NCBI RefSeq assembly: GCF_927312905.1
Contig: NZ_CAKMHQ010000037.1
Location: forward strand, 1-64,000
DNA: 64,000 nt
Origin: Candidatus Nitrotoga sp. 1052
GTDB lineage: Bacteria; Pseudomonadota; Gammaproteobacteria; Burkholderiales; Gallionellaceae
Reading direction: 5' to 3'
Numbering within the stretch: the stretch's first letter is position 1; each line of letters begins with the position of its first letter. The translations under genes were made by a program, and so were the position numbers. The notes below the pieces were generated by a model. It saw only the letters and a list, made by a program, of their open reading frames with translations. It did not search any database and was not told the DNA's origin. This document shows, one piece after another, positions 28,688 through 37,590 of the stretch.

Positions 28688-29839
28688 ATGCCCTCACTGC
28701 CCTTGCCATCCCCCGAAGCTCAGGCGCACAGCGATCAACTGCGTGATCTGATTCATCAGGACATCGTGCGGCAAGGAGGGTGGATCCCATTTTCGCGTTT
28801 CATGGAGTTGGCGTTATATGCGCCGGGAATGGGCTATTACAGTGCCGGGGCACGCAAGTTCGGCGCAGCCGGGGATTTTGTCACCGCGCCGGAAATTTCT
28901 TCGTTATTTGGTCGAACATTGGCGCGACAATTAGTTGAAATTATGGCGCAAAGCACCCCGCATATTCTCGAACTCGGCGCGGGTAGCGGCAAGCTGGCTG
29001 TTGATATATTGAGCGAGCTGGAACGGCAGAATAGTCTGCCCGAGCGTTATGACATCCTGGAAGTCAGCGCCGACTTGCGCGAGCGGCAGCAAGCGTTGCT
29101 GCAAGCGCGCTTGCCCCATTTAATGGACCGCGTGTATTGGCTGGATGCGCCGCCAGACAGCATTTCTGGAGTGCTTGTCGCCAACGAAGTGCTAGATGCG
29201 CTGCCAGTGCATCTAGTGCGTTGGACTGATGCGAATATTGTTGAACGCGGCGTGGCGAGCGAGGGAGAGAACTTTGTATGGCAGGAACGTCTGCCGGCAA
29301 GCTCAATGTTGCTGGAGATTGCCCAACAGATCAAGGTGCCTGATGACACTCTCAGTGACGTGTCGCTTGCCGTACGTGGCTTGGTCAGCAGCCTGAGCGA
29401 GCGCTTGCATCAAGGTGTGCTGCTATTCATTGACTATGGTTTTGGCGCGCGCGAGTATTACCATCCGCAGCGCACACAAGGCACTCTCATGTGCCACTAC
29501 CGTCATCATGCACATGATGATCCGTTTTTCCTGCCCGGCTTGCAGGACATTACCGCGCATGTAGATTTCACCGCCGTAGCGGAAGCAGCCATTGATGCAG
29601 GATTGCACCTGTATGGTTATACAACGCAAGCCTATTTCCTGATTAACGGCGGAATTACTGACTTACTGGCAGAGACCGATTCTGAAAATATTCGCGACTA
29701 CCTTCCACTTTCTGCACAACTGCAAAAGCTGACTAGCCCTGCTGAGATGGGTGAGTTGTTTAAAATAATTGCTCTGGGCAAGGGAGTGAATTTGCCTTTA
29801 TGTGGATTTGTGTCAGGGGATAAGTCACGGTTATTATAA
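28688..29839 (+). CDS. SAM-dependent methyltransferase, MidA/NDUFAF7 (DUF185) family
   Basis: 383 aa. The ATG at 28688 begins the family N-terminus (LRDLIHQDIVRQGGWIPFSR, FMELALYAPGMGYYSAGARK). The methyltransferase motif I is ILELGAGSGKLAVDIL and VLVANEVLDALPVHLVRW is the family's Asp-containing signature. In mitochondria NDUFAF7 dimethylates an arginine of complex I NDUFS2; the bacterial role is less clear. The N-terminus overlaps nothing; the divergent SDR gene starts 55 bp away. Confidence 0.9.
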   Translation: MPSLPLPSPEAQAHSDQLRDLIHQDIVRQGGWIPFSRFMELALYAPGMGYYSAGARKFGAAGDFVTAPEISSLFGRTLARQLVEIMAQSTPHILELGAGSGKLAVDILSELERQNSLPERYDILEVSADLRERQQALLQARLPHLMDRVYWLDAPPDSISGVLVANEVLDALPVHLVRWTDANIVERGVASEGENFVWQERLPASSMLLEIAQQIKVPDDTLSDVSLAVRGLVSSLSERLHQGVLLFIDYGFGAREYYHPQRTQGTLMCHYRHHAHDDPFFLPGLQDITAHVDFTAVAEAAIDAGLHLYGYTTQAYFLINGGITDLLAETDSENIRDYLPLSAQLQKLTSPAEMGELFKIIALGKGVNLPLCGFVSGDKSRLL

Positions 29840-29989
29840 AAATATTTTTATTAGATCGACACGTCAGCTGGATGTCGGGCTACCAGCCAACGGGAGAAGG
29901 ATCCGTCTTAAATTTTCGGAGCCCTCATGTTTTATCAAACACTCTGACTTTGGATCTATACTGCATCTAAATAATTCTTGTAAGGCACA

Positions 29990-30469
29990 ATGATGAAGCC
30001 ACATTACCTGTTAATTTTTTTGTGTGCTGGTTATATCAGCTGGGCACAGGCGGAAATATATAAAAAAGTCGATGCTGATGGGCATGTGACTTATTCCAGT
30101 ACACCTACAAAAGGCTCCAAAAAAATTGATCTGGGACCACTGACTATCGTGCCGTCTCCTGCGCGTGCACACAATAACGTTACACCTTCCGCTTCTCTTA
30201 AGGTAGATTCGGCTACACAGAAAAACCGCGATAACTTGCGTCGCAAGATACTTGAAGAAGAATTATCAACAGAACAGAAGCTGGTCGAAGAAGCTCGCCA
30301 GAACCTGATAAATGGAAAAGGACAACCGGAAATTCTCAAGGACAAAGACGGTAATAACTATCGAAATGCGGCCAAATATGAAGAAAATATAAAAGCCTTG
30401 CAGGGGCAGGTAACACTACACGAGAAGAATGTCGAAGCGCTTAGGACTGAACTGCTCAAACTCAAGTAA
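29990..30469 (+). CDS. DUF4124-domain exported protein
   Basis: 159 aa with a signal peptide (CAGYISWAQA-EIYK) and the DUF4124 core EIYKKVDADGHVTYSSTPTK, whose role is unknown. The C-terminal half is charged and helical (LRRKILEEELSTEQKLVEEA and QVTLHEKNVEALRTELLKLK), likely coiled coil. AAGG precedes ATGATG. Convergent with topA, 102 bp apart. Confidence 0.85.
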   Translation: MMKPHYLLIFLCAGYISWAQAEIYKKVDADGHVTYSSTPTKGSKKIDLGPLTIVPSPARAHNNVTPSASLKVDSATQKNRDNLRRKILEEELSTEQKLVEEARQNLINGKGQPEILKDKDGNNYRNAAKYEENIKALQGQVTLHEKNVEALRTELLKLK

Positions 30470-30571
30470 TTATCGTGTACTTTTTGGATAAATTTGCTGA
30501 AAAATTCATATTCTGGCTCTGATTGCAAGACCGAGAATTTTTTGGAGTGCTGGTTCAGCATAACGGACATC

Positions 30572-33151
30572 TTACTTCTTGGTCGCTGACTTTTTCGGAG
30601 CGGCAGGCTTTTTCGGAGTAACTGACTTTTTTGGAGCAGCTGGTTTTTTTGGAGCAGCGGATTTTTTCGGAGTAGCAGGCTTTTTCTTGGCTGCGGCTTT
30701 CTTCAGAGACGGCCCTTTTGCAACACGTTCTGCCAGCAACGCCAAACCTTCTTGCAATGTTATTTCTTCCGGGGATACGTCTTTAGGCAGAGTGGCGTTA
30801 ACCTTCCCATGTCTTACGTATGGTCCATAGCGGCCATTGCAGACCTCCACCGGCTTTTGATCATCCGGATGAACGCCCAGTTCCCGTAACACAGTATTGG
30901 AAGTTCTTGCCTCCGCTAATAGTTCTACTGCGCGTTCCAATTGTATGGTGAAAACACTGTCGCCCTTAGGAATGGATTTAAATTTCCCATCATGCCCGAC
31001 ATAAGGGCCGAAGCGTCCAATGTTGACGATAATTTTTTTGCCGCTTTCGGGGTGGAGTCCCAATTCCTTGGGAAGTTGCAGCAACTTTGTGGCAGCGGCA
31101 AGGTCTGCATCGTCTGGAGGTAATTCCTTCGGCCAGGAAATGCGCTTCGGTTTTGTTTTGGCACCTGCCTCTACTTCACCGAGTTGTATGTAATAGCCAT
31201 AAGGGCCGCGCAACAATAACACCGGCAGACCACTGACTGGATCGCTTCCCAGTTCCTTGCGCGCTTCCCCGGTATCAGCTTCAGCTGTGAGGTTGCGTGT
31301 GTAGTCGCACTCCGGGTAGGCTGTGCAGCCAATAAAGTTACCGCGTTTGCCCAAACGGGTAGCTAAAGGCTTGCCGCACTTGGGGCAGGCTTCGTCGATT
31401 AGTTCTTGTGTTACATCTTTACGCTCGATGTTCTTTTTATCTTGTATAAGCGCAGCGAAGGGATGCCAGAAATCGTTCAATACCGGAATCCAGTCGCGCT
31501 TTCCATCGGAAATCTCATCCAGCTCATCCTCCATTTGCGCAGTAAATCCGTAATCGACATAGCGCGTAAAATGTTCGGTGAGGAAACGGATAACAACACG
31601 TCCGACATCGGTCGGCTTGAATCGTTTTTTGTCCAGCATTGCATATTCACGAGCCTGTAGCGTGGAAATGATACTGGCATAAGTTGATGGACGCCCGATG
31701 CCATGCTCTTCTAAAGTTTTTACTAAACTAGCTTCGGAAAATCGCGGTGGCGGCTGGGTAAAATGCTGCTCACCATACAGCTTGTCAAGAGGAATGGTCT
31801 CCCCCTCTTCCAGAGGCGGCAATTTTTTGTTTTCTTCTTCTTCGCTGTCATCCGTGCTTTCTTGATAGACGGCGATAAAGCCAGGAAATATGAGAGTTTG
31901 GCCGCTGGCACGAAACAGGGTGTCGTCCCCGCCGAGGCGGATATCAAGGCTGACTGTATCGAAACGCGCGGGGGCCATTTGACATGCGAGAGTACGCTTC
32001 CAGATCATTTCATAGAGCCGCGCTTGATCAATAGTGAGAAATTCCCGCATGCTCTCCGGGGTGCGAGTAATCGAGGTCGGCCGTATTGCTTCGTGAGCCT
32101 CCTGCGCATTCTTGGCTTTGCTTTTGTAGATCGGTGCAGTTTTAGGCAAATAGTCCGGTGCAAATTGTGCAGCGATATAACTACGTATTTCCTGCAGGGC
32201 TTCCTGTGCCAGCGTGACGGAATCGGTACGCATATAACTGATCAGTCCTACAGTTTGACCGCCGATGTCGATACCTTCATAAAGCTGTTGGGCGATACGC
32301 ATAGTGCGGTCAGTGGACATGCCTAGTTTTCGCGCTGCCTCCTGCTGCAGCGTGGAAGTAGTAAACGGAGCAGCAGCATGGCGCTGCTTGGCTTTCTTCT
32401 CCACACGCACCACACGCGGCGGTAACTTGGCCGCACTGATGTTGTCAAAAATTTTCTGATATTCCGTCTCGCTGGCTATACCCAGTTGCTCAAGTTTTTT
32501 CCCTTGATATTGAAACAGTTTGGCGGTAAATGGTTGACTATTCTTCTGGCTGTCGAGATGCACAGTCCAATATTCCTGCGAGCGAAATGCCTCGATTTCT
32601 AATTCTCGTTCTACGATCAGTCTCAGCGCCGGGCTTTGCACGCGTCCGGCAGAAAGACCGGGGCGAATTTTGCGCCATAGCAGCGGCGAAAGGTTGAAAC
32701 CCACCAGGTAATCCAGCGCACGCCGCGCCTGTTGCGCATTGACCAAGGGAATGGAAATTTCACGCGGATGGGCCACCGCTTCGCGCACCGCAGACTGGGT
32801 GATTTCGTAGAATACTACGCGTTGCATGGATTTATTTTTCAAATTACGCTTGCTTTTGAGCAGCTCAGCAACATGCCAGGCAATAGCTTCCCCTTCACGA
32901 TCCGGGTCAGGCGCCAGATAGATGTGGTCTGCCTGAGCGGCGGCTTTGGCGATGGCGTCTACATGTTTGCTGTTTCGCGCAATAATTTCATATTGCATGG
33001 CGAAATCATGTTCAGTATCGATCGCTCCCGATTTGGGTATTAGGTCGCGCACATGTCCATAGGTCGCCAGTATCTCAAAATCTTTACCCAGATATTTTTT
33101 CAGGGTGACGGCTTTGGCCGGGGATTCAACGATTAGTAGATTGCTCGCCAT
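30572..33151 (-). CDS. topA: DNA topoisomerase I
   Basis: 859 aa type IA topoisomerase that relaxes negative supercoils. The TOPRIM domain opens LLIVESPAKAVTLKKYLGKD with DPDREGEAIAWH; the active-site tyrosine lies in ISYMRTDSV (near 320). C-terminal to the core there is a zinc finger CPKCGKPLATRLGKRGNFIG plus CTAYPEC, then several Topo_C_Rpt-like repeats (GRFGPYVGHDGKFKSIPKG, GRYGPYVRHGKVNATLPKD). The last 45 residues are a histone-like lysine/proline/alanine tail of repeated PKKxAAPKK. Follows smg with a 26-bp gap. Confidence 0.97.
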   Translation of the reverse strand: MASNLLIVESPAKAVTLKKYLGKDFEILATYGHVRDLIPKSGAIDTEHDFAMQYEIIARNSKHVDAIAKAAAQADHIYLAPDPDREGEAIAWHVAELLKSKRNLKNKSMQRVVFYEITQSAVREAVAHPREISIPLVNAQQARRALDYLVGFNLSPLLWRKIRPGLSAGRVQSPALRLIVERELEIEAFRSQEYWTVHLDSQKNSQPFTAKLFQYQGKKLEQLGIASETEYQKIFDNISAAKLPPRVVRVEKKAKQRHAAAPFTTSTLQQEAARKLGMSTDRTMRIAQQLYEGIDIGGQTVGLISYMRTDSVTLAQEALQEIRSYIAAQFAPDYLPKTAPIYKSKAKNAQEAHEAIRPTSITRTPESMREFLTIDQARLYEMIWKRTLACQMAPARFDTVSLDIRLGGDDTLFRASGQTLIFPGFIAVYQESTDDSEEEENKKLPPLEEGETIPLDKLYGEQHFTQPPPRFSEASLVKTLEEHGIGRPSTYASIISTLQAREYAMLDKKRFKPTDVGRVVIRFLTEHFTRYVDYGFTAQMEDELDEISDGKRDWIPVLNDFWHPFAALIQDKKNIERKDVTQELIDEACPKCGKPLATRLGKRGNFIGCTAYPECDYTRNLTAEADTGEARKELGSDPVSGLPVLLLRGPYGYYIQLGEVEAGAKTKPKRISWPKELPPDDADLAAATKLLQLPKELGLHPESGKKIIVNIGRFGPYVGHDGKFKSIPKGDSVFTIQLERAVELLAEARTSNTVLRELGVHPDDQKPVEVCNGRYGPYVRHGKVNATLPKDVSPEEITLQEGLALLAERVAKGPSLKKAAAKKKPATPKKSAAPKKPAAPKKSVTPKKPAAPKKSATKK

Positions 33152-33177
33152 GGTAGTATTTTTTTAAATTTTAATGT

Positions 33178-33633
33178 TTAATGTAAGCGACTGGAATCGG
33201 CCGGAGTAAGCAGATCTTCGACTATTAAAGGGTCCAAGTCTTGACGTTGATTCCACAACACCATGAGAACGATGAGCTTGATTTTTTCCAGTGGCAAATT
33301 TTCACGGTTCAAAGCGACTGCGCGGTCGAGGATCATTTCCCGCTCCACGGGTGTAATTATCTTATTTTGTTCCCAAAATGTCAGGAAACAACGTACTTCA
33401 AAGCTAATGCGCTTGATTTCCAAGTCGGCATAAAAGCGTCCACTGCTATCATTAATGGTGGACGGATAGTTTGCTTTGTTTAACTGCTCCAGGCCAGACA
33501 ACCAAGTCAGCGCCAGATGAATGTCCTCATCTTCGAATCCGGCGGCGGATAACTTGCGGGATAGCTTGTCGGAATTGGGATAGCGGCCAGCATGAAAATA
33601 ACTTTCAAATAAAAACATTAAAATGTCAAACAT
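33178..33633 (-). CDS. smg: Smg/DUF494 family protein
   Basis: 151 aa, small acidic protein of the Smg family (DUF494). Hallmarks are MFDILMFLFESYFHAG at the start, LTWLSGLEQLNK, the segment GFEDEDIHLAL and EREMILDRAVAL. Role unknown; the gene is found between dprA and topA in many beta- and gammaproteobacteria, as here. CGGGG precedes the start. Confidence 0.92.
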   Translation of the reverse strand: MFDILMFLFESYFHAGRYPNSDKLSRKLSAAGFEDEDIHLALTWLSGLEQLNKANYPSTINDSSGRFYADLEIKRISFEVRCFLTFWEQNKIITPVEREMILDRAVALNRENLPLEKIKLIVLMVLWNQRQDLDPLIVEDLLTPADSSRLH

Positions 33634-33770
33634 AATGCCCCGATAAAAAATGATTGTAGGTAATTATTAAACTAGGCGTAATTAGACCAAGAGTAAGGGA
33701 TTATGAATAGTTATAGTTTTTTATTTTCCTGGGGAAGATGTTGTTCCACCAGACCTGAACAATTACAATT

Positions 33771-34838
33771 TTAATTTATACGTTGGTAAAGCCCGCCTGG
33801 TAAAGTTGCGATGTTACCATCCAGCTCCAGTTGCAACAGGATGGCGGATAGCGCCCCAATCGTCAAGCCACTGCGCTGGCTCAAGCTGTCCATATCTACC
33901 GGATCGAAACCTAAATGCATTAATAAAGGGTGTTCTTCAAGCACGGAAGATTGCAGGGTCTTGCTGGCGGAGAAACGTCCCAGCTCCTCTAGAATGTCTT
34001 GCGCGCACTCTACCAGTTTAGCGCCCTGCTTGATCAAATGATGACATCCTTTTGTCTGTGGGGCGTGGATGGAACCGGGAATGGCGAAAACGTCACGCCC
34101 TTGTTCCAATGCCATACGGGCGGTAATCAGTGAGCCGCTTTGCAGAGAGGCTTCGACCACCAGACACCCTAAGCTAAGGCCGCTGATGATGCGATTGCGG
34201 CGCGGAAAATTTGCCGCTAGTGGCGGAGTTCCTAATGAAAACTCGGAAACCAATGCGCCTTCCTGTGCCAATCGGTGCGCCAGTTGGCGGTTGGCGGCAG
34301 GGTAAACTTTGTCCAGCCCAGTGCCAACTATGCCTATGCTGGAACCATACTCGCGCAACCCTCCGCGATGTGCTGCGGCATCTATGCCATGCGCCATGCC
34401 ACTGACAATGCACAGCCCAGCAGCGCTCGCTGCCTGCGCAAAAGCCTCCGCATTGCTTAACCCTTGTGGGGTGGCATTACGGCTGCCAACGACGGCGAGC
34501 GCCGGGTGGTTAAGCAATTCGAGCCGTCCTTTTACATACAGCAGTAGTGGTGGATCGGAAATGTTAAGCAGAACCTGCGGATAGTCAGGGTCTGCCAGTG
34601 TGACAATATGGTTGTGCGGTTCAGCCAACCAACTGGCAATGGGCGCTAGCGTTTCTTCGTTCCAGCCTTGTGTGATGGTTGCAGCAATGACTGGCTGGAC
34701 TACTTGCTGAAGAGTATGCGCTGGTGTGGCGAAGACTTGGGTGGGAGTACCGAAAGCTTGTAGCAGACGGCGCAAACCTTCATTGCCTAAACCCGGTATC
34801 TGGTTCAGGGCAAGCCATGACGCAAGCTCAGCGTCCAT
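33771..34838 (-). CDS. dprA: DNA processing protein DprA (Smf)
   Basis: 355 aa. DprA loads RecA on incoming single-stranded DNA during natural transformation. The N-terminal helix-hairpin region (LALNQIPGLGNEGLRRLLQA), Rossmann core (ALAVVGSRNATPQGLSNAEA, IVSGMAHGIDAAAHRG) and C-terminal winged helix (DVQRSGLTIGALSAILLQLE-like end) are present; the C-terminal domain is complete. It is 11 bp from the LysM gene, 137 bp before smg, all same strand. Together with pilT and pilU in this window it suggests transformability, but this is inference. Confidence 0.95.
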   Translation of the reverse strand: MDAELASWLALNQIPGLGNEGLRRLLQAFGTPTQVFATPAHTLQQVVQPVIAATITQGWNEETLAPIASWLAEPHNHIVTLADPDYPQVLLNISDPPLLLYVKGRLELLNHPALAVVGSRNATPQGLSNAEAFAQAASAAGLCIVSGMAHGIDAAAHRGGLREYGSSIGIVGTGLDKVYPAANRQLAHRLAQEGALVSEFSLGTPPLAANFPRRNRIISGLSLGCLVVEASLQSGSLITARMALEQGRDVFAIPGSIHAPQTKGCHHLIKQGAKLVECAQDILEELGRFSASKTLQSSVLEEHPLLMHLGFDPVDMDSLSQRSGLTIGALSAILLQLELDGNIATLPGGLYQRIN

Positions 34839-34849
34839 AGGTTGGGGAG

Positions 34850-35890
34850 TCAGGGCGTCAGCGCGCTATCCAACAATTGCACTGGCAGTCGGGTTCGCAT
34901 CACCAGAGCGTAGGCTACTTTGTCAAAAGTGCGGAATACAAATAACAGACCGTAGCGCACATCCGGCAGAGTGAGGGTTTCCCCTTTTTCCTTTACCACA
35001 TCTCCCTTGCGATATAGCGCCAATACATGACCATTTTCAAGGCCATCACGAAGCCCCTTGTTGAGGGTTACGATGGAATGTTGACCCGCTTGAGAAACGC
35101 CAGCATAAATAGAGATCACGCGTGCTGCAATCTGGCTGTCCGGGACGCGGGGTACATAGCTTCCGGCAAACTCACCGGAAGCTTGGATAAGTCGATCCCC
35201 TTTGTTAATTTCCTTAAGCGCCTTGATGATCTTAAGCGTGCTGATATCGGCGAATTTTTCGACCTCTGCATCACCCAAGTAAACTGCCTCATACCCCAAT
35301 ACTTCCTTGCTATCCGGGTCAAGCAGTGTTTTGCCCGGCTGGTAAATTTGCCACAGCAACCCCTGGTCTTTGGATAGGCCTTTAGCGTATGCAATATCTC
35401 CGGTGGCCAGAAGGACGCGTTTCTCTTGGGTGCCAACTATAGTTGGTGCGTTAGATAGCCCATTTTTCTCAATTATGAGCGGTCTGCTGAGGAAAGGTTC
35501 GATGGCACTAGCTGAAATACTGGGGATTGCGTTGTGTTCACTGCTTTGCACGTGTACCCGTGGAGAAAGTTTCACACTGTCAGATTTGCCTGCTTCGGCT
35601 GTTTCTTCGATCTTTTTAATCTTACCTACGTGCAGCGTACCGCTTGCACGATCCAAATGGACCACGTCACCGGGATAAATCCAGTGCGGATCTTTAATGG
35701 TATCTTTATTCAAACCCCAAATTTGTGGCCATTTCCATGGATCCTCGAAAAACTTGGCGGAGATGTCCCACAGCGTATCCCCTTTCACCACAATGTGACT
35801 ATCCGGTGCATTGTGGTGAATTTTAACCGTATCAGCGAAGGCGAAGGTGGGCAATAAACAGCAAATCAGCGATATAATGATCTTTTGCAT
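34850..35890 (-). CDS. LysM-domain exported protein
   Basis: 346 aa with Sec signal peptide (LLPTFAFA-DTVK). The LysM domain lies at about 30-80 (HIVVKGDTLWDISAKFFEDP then PHWIYPGDVVHL) and binds peptidoglycan. The rest (about 120-340) has beta-rich repeats (YEAVYLGDAEVEKF) as in the homologues usually found upstream of dprA. It probably has a structural cell-wall role. GGAG precedes ATG. It is the first gene of the lysM-dprA-smg-topA string, divergent to def with 125 bp between. Confidence 0.9.
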   Translation of the reverse strand: MQKIIISLICCLLPTFAFADTVKIHHNAPDSHIVVKGDTLWDISAKFFEDPWKWPQIWGLNKDTIKDPHWIYPGDVVHLDRASGTLHVGKIKKIEETAEAGKSDSVKLSPRVHVQSSEHNAIPSISASAIEPFLSRPLIIEKNGLSNAPTIVGTQEKRVLLATGDIAYAKGLSKDQGLLWQIYQPGKTLLDPDSKEVLGYEAVYLGDAEVEKFADISTLKIIKALKEINKGDRLIQASGEFAGSYVPRVPDSQIAARVISIYAGVSQAGQHSIVTLNKGLRDGLENGHVLALYRKGDVVKEKGETLTLPDVRYGLLFVFRTFDKVAYALVMRTRLPVQLLDSALTP

Positions 35891-36015
35891 GGAAACTCCA
35901 TTTTGCGTGGAAACCCAGTTTTTTTAGAAGCCAGGCTGAGAACAACAAGTATTGCACAATGTTCGTGCAATACGTTTTAAATTCTGCCCCTAGTTATTTA
36001 AATTAGCAAGCATTT

Positions 36016-36519
36016 ATGGCAATTCTACAAATTTTGCAATATCCGGATGAGCGGTTACATACCGTAGCAGTACCAGTGCATGCGGTAACTGCTGCCACCC
36101 GCAAGCTTGTCTCTGATATGGCCGAAACAATGTACTCTGCGCCGGGAGTGGGTCTGGCCGCGACTCAGGTGAATGTACATCAACAGATCATTGTGATAGA
36201 CATTTCTGAGACCCAGGATCAGTTGTTGGTGTTCGTTAATCCGGAAATTATTGCCAGTAGTGGTGAAAGCATGTGCGAGGAGGGCTGTTTGTCGGTTCCC
36301 GGGGTATATGAAAAAATACGCCGCGCCGAACATGTCACCGTGCGCGCACTAAATACGCAAGGTGAATCTTTCACGCTTGAAGCGGACGGGTTGCTGGCGA
36401 TCTGTATTCAACATGAGATGGATCATCTTAAGGGCAAGGTGTTTGTTGAATATCTTTCGCCGCTCAAACAGTCCCGTCTCCGAGCCAAGCTTAAGAAGCA
36501 TCGCCGTGAAACAATGTAG
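36016..36519 (+). CDS. def: Peptide deformylase
   Basis: 167 aa, removes the N-formyl group of nascent proteins, metal-dependent. The three family motifs are intact: [19 protein letters not shown] (metal Cys) and QHEMDHLKG (two metal His and catalytic Glu). First gene of the def-fmt-rsmB set. Separated from fmt by 116 bp. Confidence 0.97.
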   Translation: MAILQILQYPDERLHTVAVPVHAVTAATRKLVSDMAETMYSAPGVGLAATQVNVHQQIIVIDISETQDQLLVFVNPEIIASSGESMCEEGCLSVPGVYEKIRRAEHVTVRALNTQGESFTLEADGLLAICIQHEMDHLKGKVFVEYLSPLKQSRLRAKLKKHRRETM

Positions 36520-36635
36520 GCACCTCAAAAATGTGCTTTTCTCAAGCTACTGCGTTGTAGCTTGTTTACCACTGCGTTGGCTCTTGCCTTGAATGAAAGC
36601 CATCATTAATTTCCATCATTAAATTTAAAGGTATC

Positions 36636-37589
36636 CTGATAATCAACTCTTCCCTAAAGATCATTTTTGCCGGCACTCCAGACTTCGCCGCCACCGCACT
36701 AGAGGCGTTGCTGGCGCAACAATTTTCTGTAGTCGCGGTGTTGACCCAGCCCGACAGGCCTGCTGGCCGCGGCATGCGACTCACAGCCAGCCCAGTCAAG
36801 CAACTTGCCTTGACGCATAGCCTGCCCCTACTACAGCCCGCTTCATTAAAATCTGTCGATGTGCAACAAGAGCTTGCCAATTATGCGGCGGATGTAATGG
36901 TGGTTGCGGCTTATGGGCTGATACTGCCATCAGCGTTACTGCAGCTGCCACACTACGGCTGTCTGAATATTCACGCTTCACTATTACCGCGCTGGCGCGG
37001 TGCGGCACCTATTCAGCGCGCTATTCTGGCGGGCGACGACAAAACCGGTGTCACCATTATGCAAATGGATGCTGGGCTCGATACTGGCGACATGTTGCTT
37101 AAAAAATCCTGTTCGATCACTGCGCATGACACCACGCAAACATTGCATGCCAAATTGGCGAAGCTGGGCGCTGAAGCTATCGTCGAGGCACTGCACCTGC
37201 TGGAACAAGGACAATTAAAGTCTATGCCACAGAATGCGGCCGAAGCAACTTATGCTGCCAAACTCAGCAAGACAGAAGCGCTAATTGACTGGTCAGAAAA
37301 TGCCACACAAATTTTGCGTGCGGTGCACGCCTACAACCCTTTTCCTATTGCATATACGATTCTTAATGGGGTACCTGTCAAAATCTGGCAGGCCAGCGTG
37401 CGCGACGGGACTGAAGGTGAAGCGGGGACTGTGCTGGCTATAGAAAAAAACGGCATTATTGTGGCATGCGGCCAAGGAGCATTATGCCTTGAGGTATTGC
37501 AGCGCCAGAATGCCAAGGCATTGCCTGCATTGCAGTTTATGCAGGGATTTGCAGTGCATCCCGGCGACCGTTGCACTTCATTCCTCTGA
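36636..37589 (+). CDS. fmt: Methionyl-tRNA formyltransferase, non-ATG start
   Basis: 317 aa if read from CTG 36636, which has AAAGG 5-9 bases upstream. It transfers a formyl group from 10-formyl-THF to initiator Met-tRNA. The conserved N-terminus (KIIFAGTPDFAATALEALLA), QPDRPAGRG, NIHASLLPRWRGAAPIQRAI and the C-terminal domain are intact. Between the in-frame stop (36594-36596) and this motif there is no ATG, GTG or TTG; candidates are CTG 36636 or an ATT/ATC/ATA. The first canonical start (TTG 36708) would cut away GTPDF. A sequence error is possible. rsmB begins one base after the stop. Confidence 0.9.
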   Translation: MIINSSLKIIFAGTPDFAATALEALLAQQFSVVAVLTQPDRPAGRGMRLTASPVKQLALTHSLPLLQPASLKSVDVQQELANYAADVMVVAAYGLILPSALLQLPHYGCLNIHASLLPRWRGAAPIQRAILAGDDKTGVTIMQMDAGLDTGDMLLKKSCSITAHDTTQTLHAKLAKLGAEAIVEALHLLEQGQLKSMPQNAAEATYAAKLSKTEALIDWSENATQILRAVHAYNPFPIAYTILNGVPVKIWQASVRDGTEGEAGTVLAIEKNGIIVACGQGALCLEVLQRQNAKALPALQFMQGFAVHPGDRCTSFL

Positions 37590-37590
37590 C

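Noticed and set aside
30579-30830. Phenylalanine/glycine-rich plus-strand repeats that look like an FG-repeat protein
   Set aside because: They are the antisense of the lysine/proline/alanine tail of topA.
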